From: RGIG4079 sp045646905
GTDB lineage: Bacteria; Bacteroidota; Bacteroidia; Bacteroidales; Muribaculaceae
Assembly: GCA_045646905.1 (NCBI GenBank)
Contig: JAZRLP010000026.1
Span: 124,001 to 188,000, forward strand
Length of the DNA: 64,000 nt
Direction: 5' to 3'
In this document: in pieces, positions 52,105 through 61,336 of the stretch
Numbering within the stretch: the first letter of the stretch is position 1
Layout: the number at the start of each line of letters is the position of its first letter
The notes under the pieces: model-generated
The model's database searches: none
The model's input: only the letters and a program-made list of their open reading frames with translations
What the model was told of the DNA's origin: nothing
Position numbers and translations under genes: made by a program

Positions 52105-53163
52105 ATGAAAAAATATGTATTAATAATTGCGTTTGCTCTATTGGGGGCAACGGCATTTGCTCAAAAGGTTGATAAAAACGAATTGAGCCAATTGAAAAAA
52201 TTTTTAACACAGACCGATGTTAACGGAAAATCTAATGCTCAAGAATTGAAAATAACCGATTTGAATTCTCCCAGCATGTGGCATGGGGTGGTGGTTTCTA
52301 ACGGTCATGTAATGTCAATCGATTGGAGTGGGAAGAAATTAATAGGCTCCTTGTCGTTAAATGGATTTAAGAATATAGTGTCGGTAAATGTGTCGCGTAA
52401 TCATCTCACAATGTTATCGCTCGATGGATGCTCTTCGCTCGTTAGTTTAAATGCATCACACAACAAACTCACACAAATCAATTTGGACGGATGCGTATCA
52501 TTGAAGCATGTTGCGATAAATAATAATCGGCTAAATGATTTTGTAATAGCCGAAGTGCCCGCATTGCAGTATCTTAATTGTTCGCGAAACTTTTTTGTTG
52601 ATTTAGATGCAAGGAATGCAACATCGTTGAAAACATTGTATTGCCAAAATTGTCGCTTGGAAAATCTATATGTGTCGGAATGCCCCAATTTGTCAACACT
52701 TATGTGTGGATATAACGAATTGACTTCATTGAACTTATTAGGAACCGACAACTTGCAGTATCTTAATGTTGATGATAATAAATTCAACACAATGATAGTT
52801 CAAGGATTGCCATCGTTATATGCATTCTCATGTATAAATAACCGATTGACATCATTGTCGATGGTTGATTGTGGGTCGTTGTTGGATTTATATTGCTCAA
52901 ATAATGCATTGGAATCGCTATCGGTTACCGGGTGCCCTAAATTATCGATTGTCGATTGTTCATATAATAACCTGGAGGAATTGAACTTGTCAAATCAATA
53001 TCTATTAGAACGATTAATATGTAATAACAATAATTTGATGACGCTCGATGTGTCGTTTGACCAACAGTTATCCTATATAAATTGCCGATTTAATATGATT
53101 ACCGATTTGCGCACGCAGGCGTGTCCTAATTTGCGCATGGTGGCATCAGAAGGTAATTATTAA
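52105..53163 (+). CDS. Exported leucine-rich-repeat protein
   Basis: Protein of 352 aa; the ATG at 52105 starts a clear signal peptide (MKKYVLIIAFALLGATAFAQ), so the longer upstream reading is rejected. About a dozen 20-23-residue LRRs of the internalin-like type follow, each with a LxxLxCSxNxL core: LVSLNASHNKLTQINLDGC, LQYLNCSRNFFVDLD, LLDLYCSNNALESLSVTGC, LSIVDCSYNNLEELNLSN. Ends in a capped repeat with no anchor or sorting domain. Probably a binding protein in the periplasm or at the surface. The dnaB stop is 120 nt upstream. Confidence 0.86.
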   Translation: MKKYVLIIAFALLGATAFAQKVDKNELSQLKKFLTQTDVNGKSNAQELKITDLNSPSMWHGVVVSNGHVMSIDWSGKKLIGSLSLNGFKNIVSVNVSRNHLTMLSLDGCSSLVSLNASHNKLTQINLDGCVSLKHVAINNNRLNDFVIAEVPALQYLNCSRNFFVDLDARNATSLKTLYCQNCRLENLYVSECPNLSTLMCGYNELTSLNLLGTDNLQYLNVDDNKFNTMIVQGLPSLYAFSCINNRLTSLSMVDCGSLLDLYCSNNALESLSVTGCPKLSIVDCSYNNLEELNLSNQYLLERLICNNNNLMTLDVSFDQQLSYINCRFNMITDLRTQACPNLRMVASEGNY

Positions 53164-53218
53164 TAATAACTAAAAACATCAATAAAAAAGACTTGTGTAT
53201 AGGGATGTAATTGATGTA

Positions 53219-53240
53219 GGCGTGGCGTGTAGGCCACGCC
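53219..53240 (+). terminator. LRR gene terminator
   Basis: 8-bp GC-rich stem GGCGTGGC/GCCACGCC with a 6-nt loop, then TTTAT. Confidence 0.85.
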
Positions 53241-53276
53241 TTTATGTTGTGTTGCTTATAGAATTGCAATATGTTT

Positions 53277-53307
53277 TTTGAAATGCGACTAAAATTTCGT
53301 AATTTTG
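53277..53307 (+). promoter_or_regulatory. lepA promoter
   Basis: -33 TTTG at 53277-53280, a 19-nt spacer, and -7 TAATTTTG at 53300-53307. Confidence 0.7.
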
Positions 53308-53359
53308 TAACTTGAAAAGAAAGTGCTTGCACGGTTGCACTATAAGAAAATATAATTTG

Positions 53360-55147
53360 ATGAAGAATATAAGAAATTTTTGTATTATCGCACATATCGA
53401 TCATGGTAAATCAACATTGGCCGATCGATTGCTTGAATATACCAATACGGTTGACCAAAAAGATTTACAAGCACAGGTCCTTGATGATATGGACTTGGAG
53501 CGTGAGCGTGGTATCACTATCAAGAGCCATGCCATACAGATGCAATATGCGTTGAATGGCGAGCAATACACACTCAATCTTATTGATACTCCAGGGCATG
53601 TTGACTTCTCTTATGAAGTGTCGCGCTCAATCGCTGCATGTGAAGGCGCTTTATTGATTGTTGACGCATCGCAAGGTATTCAAGCTCAAACTATTTCTAA
53701 CCTTTACATGGCAATTGACAACGACTTGGAAATAATACCTGTAATAAATAAGGTTGACCTTGATAGTGCAAAGCCCGAAGAGGTTGAAGATCAAATTATA
53801 GATTTGCTCGGATGCAAGCGTGAGGAGATTATTCGTGCAAGTGGGAAAACTGGAATCGGTATTCCCGATATATTGCAAGCAATCATCGAGAGAGTGCCAG
53901 CACCCGAGGGTGACCCCGATGCTCCTTTGCAAGCATTGATTTTTGACTCGGTATTTAATCCATTCCGTGGTATTATAGCATATTTCAAAATCATTAATGG
54001 TCGCATTCGCAAAAATGATTTCGTGAAATTTGTTGCGACTGGAAAAGAATATCATGCCGATGAAATAGGTGTGTTGAAGTTGGATATGATGCCTCAAACC
54101 GAATTGTCGGCAGGAAATGTAGGTTATATCATTTCGGGGATAAAAACATCTAAAGAGGTGAAAGTGGGTGATACTATCACTCATGTGCAAAATCCTTGTG
54201 ATGCAGCTATTGATGGTTTTGAAGAAGTGAAACCAATGGTATTTGCTGGGGTATATCCAATAGAAACCGAAGATTATGAAAATCTACGAGCTTCACTCGA
54301 AAAACTTCAACTCAATGATGCTTCATTGACCTTTCAACCCGAGTCATCAATGGCGCTTGGCTTTGGTTTTCGTTGTGGTTTCTTGGGTTTATTGCATATG
54401 GAAATTGTGCAAGAGCGCCTTGGTCGAGAGTTTGATATGGATGTTATCACAACTGTTCCCAATGTATCATATAAAGTATATGATAAGAAAGGAGCAATGT
54501 CCGAGGTTCATAACCCATCGGGATTGCCCGACATTACACTTATTGATCACATTGAAGAGCCATATATTCGTGCTTCGGTTATTACTGCTGCCGATTACAT
54601 TGGTCCTATTATGACTTTGTGCTTGGGTAAACGAGGCGAACTTGTGAAGCAAGAATATATATCTGGTAATCGCATGGAGATAATCTTTGATATGCCTTTG
54701 GGCGAAATTGTAATTGACTTCTACGATAAACTCAAATCAATATCAAAAGGTTACGCATCGTTTGACTATCATATCCACAACTTTAGAGAGTCTAAATTGA
54801 TAAAATTGGATATTCTTCTTAATGGTGAAAGCGTTGACGCCTTGAGTACATTGACCCATGTTGACAATGCTGTAACATTTGGCCGTCGCATGTGTGAAAA
54901 ACTAAAAGAACTTATCCCACGCCAGCAATTTGATATTGCTATTCAGGCTGCAATTGGAGCCAAGATTATTGCCCGCGAAACGATTAAAGCAGTTAGAAAA
55001 GATGTGACTGCTAAATGTTATGGTGGCGATATATCGCGTAAACGCAAACTACTTGAAAAACAAAAGAAAGGTAAAAAACGCATGAAGCAAATCGGTTCGG
55101 TTGAAGTGCCACAAAAAGCATTCTTGGCGGTTCTAAAACTTGACTAA
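53360..55147 (+). CDS. lepA: LepA (EF4), ribosomal back-translocase GTPase
   Basis: Protein of 595 aa from the ATG at 53360; the upstream in-frame extension is not conserved in LepA and lies in the leader. The GTPase domain has G1 AHIDHGKST, G3 DTPGHVDF and G4 NKVDL. Domains II, III and V follow (FGFRCGFLGLLHMEIVQERL; LCLGKRGELVKQEYISGNRME), and the LepA-specific C-terminal domain ends with RKDVTAKCYGGDISRKRKLL and QIGSVEVPQKAFLAVLKLD. It acts on the ribosome under stress. A long-loop terminator follows. Confidence 0.98.
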   Translation: MKNIRNFCIIAHIDHGKSTLADRLLEYTNTVDQKDLQAQVLDDMDLERERGITIKSHAIQMQYALNGEQYTLNLIDTPGHVDFSYEVSRSIAACEGALLIVDASQGIQAQTISNLYMAIDNDLEIIPVINKVDLDSAKPEEVEDQIIDLLGCKREEIIRASGKTGIGIPDILQAIIERVPAPEGDPDAPLQALIFDSVFNPFRGIIAYFKIINGRIRKNDFVKFVATGKEYHADEIGVLKLDMMPQTELSAGNVGYIISGIKTSKEVKVGDTITHVQNPCDAAIDGFEEVKPMVFAGVYPIETEDYENLRASLEKLQLNDASLTFQPESSMALGFGFRCGFLGLLHMEIVQERLGREFDMDVITTVPNVSYKVYDKKGAMSEVHNPSGLPDITLIDHIEEPYIRASVITAADYIGPIMTLCLGKRGELVKQEYISGNRMEIIFDMPLGEIVIDFYDKLKSISKGYASFDYHIHNFRESKLIKLDILLNGESVDALSTLTHVDNAVTFGRRMCEKLKELIPRQQFDIAIQAAIGAKIIARETIKAVRKDVTAKCYGGDISRKRKLLEKQKKGKKRMKQIGSVEVPQKAFLAVLKLD

Positions 55148-55184
55148 TAGAGTAGTTTATTAAAGATTTTCTAAAATATATTAA

Positions 55185-55236
55185 ATGAGTATCTAAAAAG
55201 TCGGCTGATTCAATTGCAACGATGAACGATACTCAT
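55185..55236 (+). terminator. lepA terminator with long loop
   Basis: 9-bp stem ATGAGTATC/GATACTCAT (11 bp with flanking A/T pairs) enclosing 34 nt, then T7. Confidence 0.7.
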
Positions 55237-55271
55237 TTTTTTTATGTTGTTGAGGTATATATAATAATGTT

Positions 55272-56666
55272 ATGGAGCAAAATATAAATGTAGAAGATTC
55301 GCATAAAGGGACATTTTATTCGGCCCGACAAGCTATTCGCCGACATGTAACTGGTGGAAATGTTCTCATTGGCGCCACTATAATTGCTTTTATAGTAGCA
55401 AATGTACCGAGCATTAGTGGCTATTATTTTGATTTTTGGAATCAAGAAGTTCGTTTGCAAATAGGGGATTTTAATCTATTTAGTCATGCTGGTCATCCAA
55501 TGACTGTGTTGCAGTTTATAAACGATGCTATGATGGCAATTTTCTTCTTTGCAATAGGCCTGGAGATAAAACGAGAGGTTCTTGTAGGGGAGTTGTCTTC
55601 AATGAAACAAGCTATATTGCCCATTATTGCTGCGATAGGGGGCATGGTTGTGCCAGTCGCAATATTTCTAATGTTTGGATATGGAACTGACTTTGTGGGT
55701 GGAGCAGCAATCCCCATGGCTACCGACATCGCATTCTCGTTGGGAGTGTTGGCGATGTTAAAAACTCGTGTGCCTATTTCGCTAAAGGTATTCCTTACTA
55801 CATTGGCAGTTGTTGATGATATTGGTGGCATAATTGTTATAGCCGTGTTCTATTCATCGCATATTGATGTGATGATGTTGATTGGAGCAGTGTTACTATT
55901 GATGTTTTTGCTTTTGGGTTCTCGCCTTAAGGTTCAGAGTAAGTTGTTTTATATGTTGGTGGGTACTGGAGTGTGGTACTTATTCCTTAATTCGGGCATT
56001 CATTCAACTATTGCAGGTGTGTTGGTTGCATTTTGTATCCCAGCAACACCACTTTTTGAACCTAGAATTTATATCAAAAAAATCAAACAAGCGATATCTC
56101 ATTTTAGTTCCGATGATGAGTCAAAATTAGACAAGCGCACAATGCTCAGCCATGATCAAATGGACTGGTTGAAACAGGTAGAATCGGCATCGGATAAAGT
56201 GATATCTCCATTGCAAGATTTGGAAGATTCGCTTCATCATATTGTTAACTTTTTAATAATCCCAATCTTTGCATTTGCCAATGCAGGTGTGGTGATTGAG
56301 AATATTGACATAGCATCGATGTTTGAAGGAGTCAGTTTGGCGATTATATGTGGGTTGCTAATAGGTAAAATGGTTGGTATTTTCTCGTTCTCATGGATTG
56401 CAATCAAGCTAAAGATTGCCCCAATGCCTTACTTGTCAAATTGGAAAATGTTGGCATCAGTTGCTATGCTAGGCGGGATAGGCTTTACTGTGTCAATGTT
56501 TATTGCCAACCTGTCATTTGGTGCAATGGGGCAAGATGGCGCATTGTTATTGAATCAAGCCAAACTTGGTATTATCGTAGGGTCAATAGCCTCGGGTGTT
56601 ATTGGATATGTGATGTTGCGTATAACTTTGCCAAAACATCTATGTGAAACAAGTGAAGAGGATTGA
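55272..56666 (+). CDS. nhaA: NhaA, Na+/H+ antiporter
   Basis: Protein of 464 aa, about 12 membrane segments. Na+/H+ exchange for pH and sodium homeostasis. Key segments: FFAIGLEIKREVLVGELS, GGAAIPMATDIAFSLGVL, and the ion-binding Asp pair in AVVDDIGGIIVIAVFYS (residues about 180-196). A hydrophilic loop of about 60 residues (RIYIKKIKQAISHFSSDDES) before TM8 is longer than in the E. coli protein but usual for Bacteroidales. Ends in TGA, showing TGA is a normal stop here. Confidence 0.96.
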   Translation: MEQNINVEDSHKGTFYSARQAIRRHVTGGNVLIGATIIAFIVANVPSISGYYFDFWNQEVRLQIGDFNLFSHAGHPMTVLQFINDAMMAIFFFAIGLEIKREVLVGELSSMKQAILPIIAAIGGMVVPVAIFLMFGYGTDFVGGAAIPMATDIAFSLGVLAMLKTRVPISLKVFLTTLAVVDDIGGIIVIAVFYSSHIDVMMLIGAVLLLMFLLLGSRLKVQSKLFYMLVGTGVWYLFLNSGIHSTIAGVLVAFCIPATPLFEPRIYIKKIKQAISHFSSDDESKLDKRTMLSHDQMDWLKQVESASDKVISPLQDLEDSLHHIVNFLIIPIFAFANAGVVIENIDIASMFEGVSLAIICGLLIGKMVGIFSFSWIAIKLKIAPMPYLSNWKMLASVAMLGGIGFTVSMFIANLSFGAMGQDGALLLNQAKLGIIVGSIASGVIGYVMLRITLPKHLCETSEED

Positions 56667-56698
56667 GATAATAAATATCTCAATTAAAGATTTAATTG

Positions 56699-56731
56699 GA
56701 GCATTTGCATAATTTAATGGTGCAAATGCTC
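56699..56731 (+). terminator. nhaA terminator
   Basis: Perfect 11-bp stem GAGCATTTGCA/TGCAAATGCTC, 11-nt loop, followed by A then T8. Confidence 0.93.
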
Positions 56732-56749
56732 ATTTTTTTTGAAAAGGAC

Positions 56750-56780
56750 TTGTTTATTTCACATTTAAATGTTAATTTTG
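56750..56780 (+). promoter_or_regulatory. rprX-rprY promoter
   Basis: TTG at 56750-56752, 20-nt spacer, -7 TAATTTTG at 56773-56780. A pair of direct repeats AATGTTAA (56768 and 56787) overlaps it, and an 8-bp inverted repeat TTAACTGC/GCAGTTAA lies at 56798-56840. The leader is about 120 nt. Confidence 0.6.
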
Positions 56781-56905
56781 ACACGGAATGTTAAAATTTA
56801 ACTGCTAAAAAAGAGAAAAAATAAACAATTTTGCAGTTAATTTGTTAATAAACTAAAGTTAACTAACTGAAACTCAATTTGATTAACAAAAAACATGGTT
56901 CAAGT

Positions 56906-58438
56906 ATGAAAAAATCTACCATATGGATATTAGCAATATTGATGGGATTGACCTTTATGGGCCTATTATATGTTCAGCTATTATATATGAGAAACATGAT
57001 TAGAATGCGCGAAGACCAATTTGCCGAAGGGGTAAAGCGCAGTCTATATGCTGTGACAACTATGCTTGAGCAAGATGAAACGCGATATTTTTTAGAAGAA
57101 GATGTAGCTCGAATAGGAGCATCATCGGTTTTAACTCAATATGATGGGAATTTGCCACAAATGACTGGCATAGTGTATTCATTTAAAACCTCCTCGGGAG
57201 TTGAAGCCGACTTGACAATAAAAGGTGATGCTGAACAGATAAACCAAATCCAATTAGCACAAATCGACCTCAAAAATCATTATAAATCATTGAAAGAGGT
57301 GTTACGAGGTCAATATCTTTACCAAAAAGGGCTTATTGATGAGGTGATTTTAAATATATTAAACCAATCAAGCGATAGACCCTTCCGTGAACGAGCCGAC
57401 TCGGCTGTTGTGACCTCATATTTAAAAAATGAGTTAGAGAACAATGGACTGAAATTGCCATATGAGTTTGCTATAGTGAATCGTAATGGAGGTGTCATAT
57501 ATTCAACAGCAGGATATGTGCCATCGGAAATAGAAGAGAATAATTTGTTTATTCAAACATTATTCCCCAATGACCCTGTTAATAAGAAACACTATATGAA
57601 GGTGTATTTCCCAACAAAACAGGACTACATTTTTTCTACAATCCGTTTTATGATTCCGTCATTTGCATTTACATTGATACTGTTGATAATATTTATCTTC
57701 ACGATTATTGTAGTGTTCCGTCAAAAGAAACTCACCGAGATGAAAAATGACTTTATCAACAATATGACACACGAGTTTAAGACTCCAATATCGTCAATAT
57801 CGTTGGCCGCCCAAATGCTAAAAGATGACTCGGTGCGCAAGTCGCCTACTATGTTGCAACATATATCTACTGTGATTAATGATGAAACAAAACGCCTGCG
57901 TTTCCAAGTGGAGAAGGTGCTTCAAATGTCAATGTTTGAGCGTCAAAAAGCAACTCTGAAACTACAAGAGATTGATGCAAATGCTGCTATTGATAATATT
58001 GTCAATACATTTAAACTTAAGGTAGAAAAATATGGTGGCAATATCGAAGGTCGATTAGATGCTGAAGATCCTATTATTAATGTAGATGAGATGCATTTTA
58101 CTAATGTAATATTTAATCTACTTGATAATGCGGTTAAATATCGAAGAGAAGATGTCCCTTTGAAATTGACTGTGGCATCGCGCAATATTTCTAATAATAA
58201 ACTGGAAATATCAATTGCCGATAATGGGATAGGAATTAAGAAAGAAAATCAAAAACGAATATTTGAAAAGTTCTATAGAGTATCAACAGGAAATCGCCAT
58301 GATGTAAAAGGCTTTGGATTGGGCCTTGCTTATGTATATAAGATGGTCCATGAATTAGGTGGTGAGATACATGTAGAAAGTGAAATAAATGTAGGAACAA
58401 AATTTATAATAACATTACCATTAATAACTAAAAATTAA
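56906..58438 (+). CDS. rprX: RprX-like sensor histidine kinase
   Basis: Protein of 510 aa from the ATG at 56906. A longer start at a TTG (56879) is less likely because the TM helix begins right after MKKSTIW. Two membrane segments (about 4-25 and 247-270) flank a periplasmic sensor of about 220 residues. The H-box is MTHEFKTPISSISLAAQML, the N-box NLLDNAVKYR, then SIADNGIGIKKENQKRIFEK and GFGLGLAYVYKMV. It phosphorylates the response regulator encoded 5 nt downstream. Name follows the Bacteroides RprX/RprY pair by resemblance. Confidence 0.9.
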   Translation: MKKSTIWILAILMGLTFMGLLYVQLLYMRNMIRMREDQFAEGVKRSLYAVTTMLEQDETRYFLEEDVARIGASSVLTQYDGNLPQMTGIVYSFKTSSGVEADLTIKGDAEQINQIQLAQIDLKNHYKSLKEVLRGQYLYQKGLIDEVILNILNQSSDRPFRERADSAVVTSYLKNELENNGLKLPYEFAIVNRNGGVIYSTAGYVPSEIEENNLFIQTLFPNDPVNKKHYMKVYFPTKQDYIFSTIRFMIPSFAFTLILLIIFIFTIIVVFRQKKLTEMKNDFINNMTHEFKTPISSISLAAQMLKDDSVRKSPTMLQHISTVINDETKRLRFQVEKVLQMSMFERQKATLKLQEIDANAAIDNIVNTFKLKVEKYGGNIEGRLDAEDPIINVDEMHFTNVIFNLLDNAVKYRREDVPLKLTVASRNISNNKLEISIADNGIGIKKENQKRIFEKFYRVSTGNRHDVKGFGLGLAYVYKMVHELGGEIHVESEINVGTKFIITLPLITKN

Positions 58439-58443
58439 AAATT

Positions 58444-59151
58444 ATGGAAGATCGTATGCGTATTCTTTTATGCGAAGATGATGAAAATCTTGGCATGTTG
58501 TTGAGAGAATATCTCCAAGCTAAAGGTTTTAATGCCGACCTTTTTGCCGATGGCGAAAGTGGTTACAAAGCATTCCTTAAAGGCAAATATGATATTTGTG
58601 TTCTTGATGTTATGATGCCTAAAAAAGACGGTTTTGCATTAGCTCAAGAAATTCGTACTGTAAATAGTGAGGTACCTGTGATATTCTTAACTGCAAAATC
58701 TTTAAAAGAAGATATCCTTGAAGGATTTAAAATTGGTGCTGATGATTATATCACTAAACCTTTCTCAATGGAAGAGTTGGTATTCCGTATTGAGGCTATT
58801 TTGCGCCGTGTTAAAGGTAAAAAAGGTAAAGAGATTACAATGTATAAAATTGGTAAATTTACCTTTGATACACAAAAGCAAGTGCTCATGATTGATGATA
58901 AGATTACAAAATTGACTACAAAAGAGTCAGAATTGTTAAGCTTGCTTTGTGCGCATGTTAATGAAATTCTTGAGCGTAACTTTGCGTTGAAGACAATCTG
59001 GATTGATGATAATTATTTCAATGCTCGTAGTATGGATGTATATATTACTAAGTTGCGTAAACATCTTAAAGATGATCCTGCGATTGAAATCATCAACATT
59101 CATGGCAAGGGATATAAGCTTATTGCTCCCGATGTAGAAAAAAGCAAGTAA
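58444..59151 (+). CDS. rprY: RprY-like response regulator (OmpR class)
   Basis: Protein of 235 aa. Receiver domain (residues 5-122) with acidic pocket LLCEDDE, phospho-acceptor Asp in DICVLDVMMPKKDG, and Lys in DDYITKPFSM. The C-terminal winged helix (about 132-230) ends in the OmpR-type RSMDVYITKLRKHLKDD and INIHGKGYKLI. Co-transcribed with the kinase. Codons are biased towards a highly expressed set. Confidence 0.94.
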   Translation: MEDRMRILLCEDDENLGMLLREYLQAKGFNADLFADGESGYKAFLKGKYDICVLDVMMPKKDGFALAQEIRTVNSEVPVIFLTAKSLKEDILEGFKIGADDYITKPFSMEELVFRIEAILRRVKGKKGKEITMYKIGKFTFDTQKQVLMIDDKITKLTTKESELLSLLCAHVNEILERNFALKTIWIDDNYFNARSMDVYITKLRKHLKDDPAIEIINIHGKGYKLIAPDVEKSK

Positions 59152-59175
59152 TTCTCATTGAGATATACAAGATAT

Positions 59176-59201
59176 GAAGTGCGCCTTTATAGGTGCACTT
59201 C
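59176..59201 (+). terminator. rprY terminator
   Basis: Stem GAAGTGCGCC/GGTGCACTTC (one G-U pair), 6-nt loop, then TTTTGTTT. Confidence 0.85.
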
Positions 59202-59263
59202 TTTTGTTTAGTGGCCACTAGTTGCATTAACTAAATGATGAGTGTTGTCGGTAAAAAAAAGTA

Positions 59264-59292
59264 AGAGTGGAAATCCTCACGGATGCCACTCT
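59264..59292 (-). terminator. Orphan terminator-like hairpin on the minus strand
   Basis: AGAGTGG/CCACTCT with inner ATCC/GGAT stem; on the minus strand it is followed by TTACTTTTTTTTACC. The only upstream minus-strand gene already has its own terminator at 59643-59681. Confidence 0.5.
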
Positions 59293-59471
59293 CAAATTCC
59301 TACACACATAGTACTTAATGTTAGATTCAGTCGTCTATTTTGAAATTATATGAAAAAGCTTTTTGATAGCTGTTGTATTTTATAATGGTATTATTTTAAT
59401 CTTAAGAAGATTTGATTCATAATTGCATAACAAAGTAAAGAATAATTTTTTGAAAAAATAGCATTTTGAAA

Positions 59472-59489
59472 ATATGTTATGTAACATAT
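59472..59489. promoter_or_regulatory. Operator-like palindrome
   Basis: ATATGTTA and TAACATAT flank a TG centre, a perfect 8-bp dyad in the rprY-amylase intergenic region. Confidence 0.35.
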
Positions 59490-59642
59490 GAATATCAAAT
59501 CATAAGTTAATTTAAGATTTTGTTGTAAAATTAAATAATAATTGTTGGTTTACTTGGGATATGCTTTAGTTAGAGTGGTATTTATTTAAGAATGTTACTC
59601 TCTTAAAATAGGTTAAAATTGGGTGTTCGAGTGGCAAAATGC

Positions 59643-59681
59643 AAAACAGGGCGAAAAAGATTGCCTTTTTCGCCCTGTTTT
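59643..59681 (-). terminator. Alpha-amylase terminator
   Basis: Perfect 16-bp stem AAAACAGGGCGAAAAA/TTTTTCGCCCTGTTTT with a 7-nt loop, 18 nt after the amylase stop. Confidence 0.93.
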
Positions 59682-59699
59682 ATGCTTGTTGAGAGATTA

Positions 59700-61121
59700 T
59701 TAATATATGATATATGTTGCAAGTGGAGCCATTTTGCCTTTTATTTCACCATTTTTTACTTTGATGATATTTCCAGTAATATGGTCGGGGTAATCACCAT
59801 CGGGGAGGGTTGTTGCGAGTTTATATTTAGACTCTTTGGTCGAAAAATTAACAAGAACAAAACCCTTATTGCCACGGGCTACTTCAACAACAGCACCATT
59901 ATCGGTTGTGAATACTTGCTCGTTTTCCCCTTTCATCGCTTTGCGGAAGTTATTGGCGGCAATGACTGCTGGATGTTTAAATTCATCGTTGCCACGCTCA
60001 CCTACGCGATTATTTCCCCAATAGTTTTCACGAGTGCTACCAGCTGGGCGACTATAGAATAGAGGGGTACCTCCATTGCGAGCCGAAAGGAATACCCATG
60101 CAGCGCGAATTTGTTCGTCGGTCATGCCAGCCGATTCATGTGCATTACAATATGTGTCGTGTGACTCAACCCATGTAACAAGTTTTGTTGCGTCAACTGG
60201 GTGGTGCCATGATTTGAGGTCAGAGGCATTGTATGAACCATTATTAATAGCTTCGCGAAGAGCGTGTCCATAACTACTTGCTGTTTGGTCGATATATTCG
60301 GCATATTCAAGTTCTTTCACATTTTTGTCTTGAAGTACTTCTCCATATATAAACAAACTATCGGGCATTAAAAGAGATAATCCCTTTACTGCTTCACGAC
60401 CTGTTGCGATATCCCAAAAGTTATTACGCTCTGATTTTTCATCAAGGGGGTCAGATGGTAATCCTATGTGTTTAGCAGTATCATAGCGGAAACCTCGAGC
60501 GCCTAGATTAATCAAGTCATTAACATATTGAAGATAGTAATATTGGAAATCGGGATTTTCAGTGTTAACATCGGGAAGGCCTCCCATTTCGCCGGTAGTG
60601 CATTCCATTCGATCATTCCATTTTGTGATAGGTTTGAAACCATTGGCATGATATAGGTTTTCATGTCCACCTACAGCATTATCAAGAGAAGGCAATACTG
60701 CATTGTGGTCAATAGCGGTGTGATTGGGGAGTACATCGACAATAACTTTTACATTGTATTTATATGCGCTATCGCACATTGTTTTGAATTCGTCGCGTGT
60801 CCCCAACATATAATTACCAATTTTCCAATCGGTAGGTTGGTAATAATAATACCATTTTCCTTTAACACTATCGCCAGGCTCGCTAAATAGAGCCATGCCT
60901 CCTTCTTCGCCAACATAGCAAGTATTAGCAGGAGATGTTTGAACATAATCGTAACCAGCTGCTGCAATATCTTTCATGTTTTCAGCAATTGTGTTGAATG
61001 ACCAAGACCACGCATGTAGAATCACTTTATCGTTGTCTTTTGTAAAATTAGAAGCCAATGCGTCAGCACCAAGCCCCGATGCAGCAATCATGGCTGCAAG
61101 AGTTAAAATTTTTACTTTCAT
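59700..61121 (-). CDS. Secreted alpha-amylase (GH13)
   Basis: Protein of 473 aa that cuts alpha-1,4 bonds of starch or glycogen. Signal peptide at residues 1-23 (ending GADALA). The GH13 barrel shows VIVDVLPNHTAID (region I), RGFRYDTAKHIG (nucleophile Asp), FIYGEVLQDKN (acid Glu) and WVESHDTYCN (Asp of region IV). A C-terminal beta domain closes the protein; no sorting domain or starch-binding module is evident. Single gene: -7 box TATCTTTG at 61162-61155 and strong terminator. Complements the secreted pullulanase at 9859. Confidence 0.93.
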   Translation of the reverse strand: MKVKILTLAAMIAASGLGADALASNFTKDNDKVILHAWSWSFNTIAENMKDIAAAGYDYVQTSPANTCYVGEEGGMALFSEPGDSVKGKWYYYYQPTDWKIGNYMLGTRDEFKTMCDSAYKYNVKVIVDVLPNHTAIDHNAVLPSLDNAVGGHENLYHANGFKPITKWNDRMECTTGEMGGLPDVNTENPDFQYYYLQYVNDLINLGARGFRYDTAKHIGLPSDPLDEKSERNNFWDIATGREAVKGLSLLMPDSLFIYGEVLQDKNVKELEYAEYIDQTASSYGHALREAINNGSYNASDLKSWHHPVDATKLVTWVESHDTYCNAHESAGMTDEQIRAAWVFLSARNGGTPLFYSRPAGSTRENYWGNNRVGERGNDEFKHPAVIAANNFRKAMKGENEQVFTTDNGAVVEVARGNKGFVLVNFSTKESKYKLATTLPDGDYPDHITGNIIKVKNGEIKGKMAPLATYIIY

Positions 61122-61154
61122 GTATATTAATTGATTTAATTATTTACGCATCTT

Positions 61155-61162
61155 CAAAGATA
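61155..61162 (-). promoter_or_regulatory. -7 box of alpha-amylase
   Basis: TATCTTTG on the minus strand, 33 nt before the ATG. No -33 at normal spacing. Confidence 0.5.
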
Positions 61163-61235
61163 GTAAATTTCAATGAATAATTAGAAGCAGATTGTATTAA
61201 ATTATATTATGCGTGTATTTTTTAGGTTAATAAGT

Positions 61236-61294
61236 TATTTTTGCATTTTGGGGTAGGTCAATAAAAATTATGTGCGTAAAAAGTTGTATTTTTG
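61236..61294 (+). promoter_or_regulatory. Two possible -7 boxes upstream of glnN
   Basis: TATTTTTG occurs at 61236-61243 and again at 61287-61294; the second would give a leader of about 35 nt. Two identical boxes may mean two start sites for nitrogen control, which is inference. Confidence 0.45.
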
Positions 61295-61336
61295 TGCTGA
61301 ATTTTATTTTGAATAAATTAATCATCCTATATAGCA

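Larger units (their letters stand above)
59152..59699. other. 548-nt intergenic region between rprY and alpha-amylase
   Basis: No gene seen. It holds the rprY terminator (59176-59201), an unexplained hairpin (59264-59292), an 18-bp palindrome (59472-59489) and the amylase terminator (59643-59681). The rest is very AT-rich. Confidence 0.7.

Noticed and set aside
53312..53359. Upstream in-frame extension of lepA
   Set aside because: LepA proteins start at the MKNIRNFCIIAHIDHG segment; the extension is in the leader just after the -7 box.
56879..56905. TTG-started longer form of the sensor kinase
   Set aside because: The ATG at 56906 directly precedes the first membrane helix; the added residues lie in the repeat-rich leader.
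59619..60062. A 147-codon plus-strand reading through the amylase 3' end
   Set aside because: It is antisense to a clear GH13 gene and runs through its terminator; no family resemblance.
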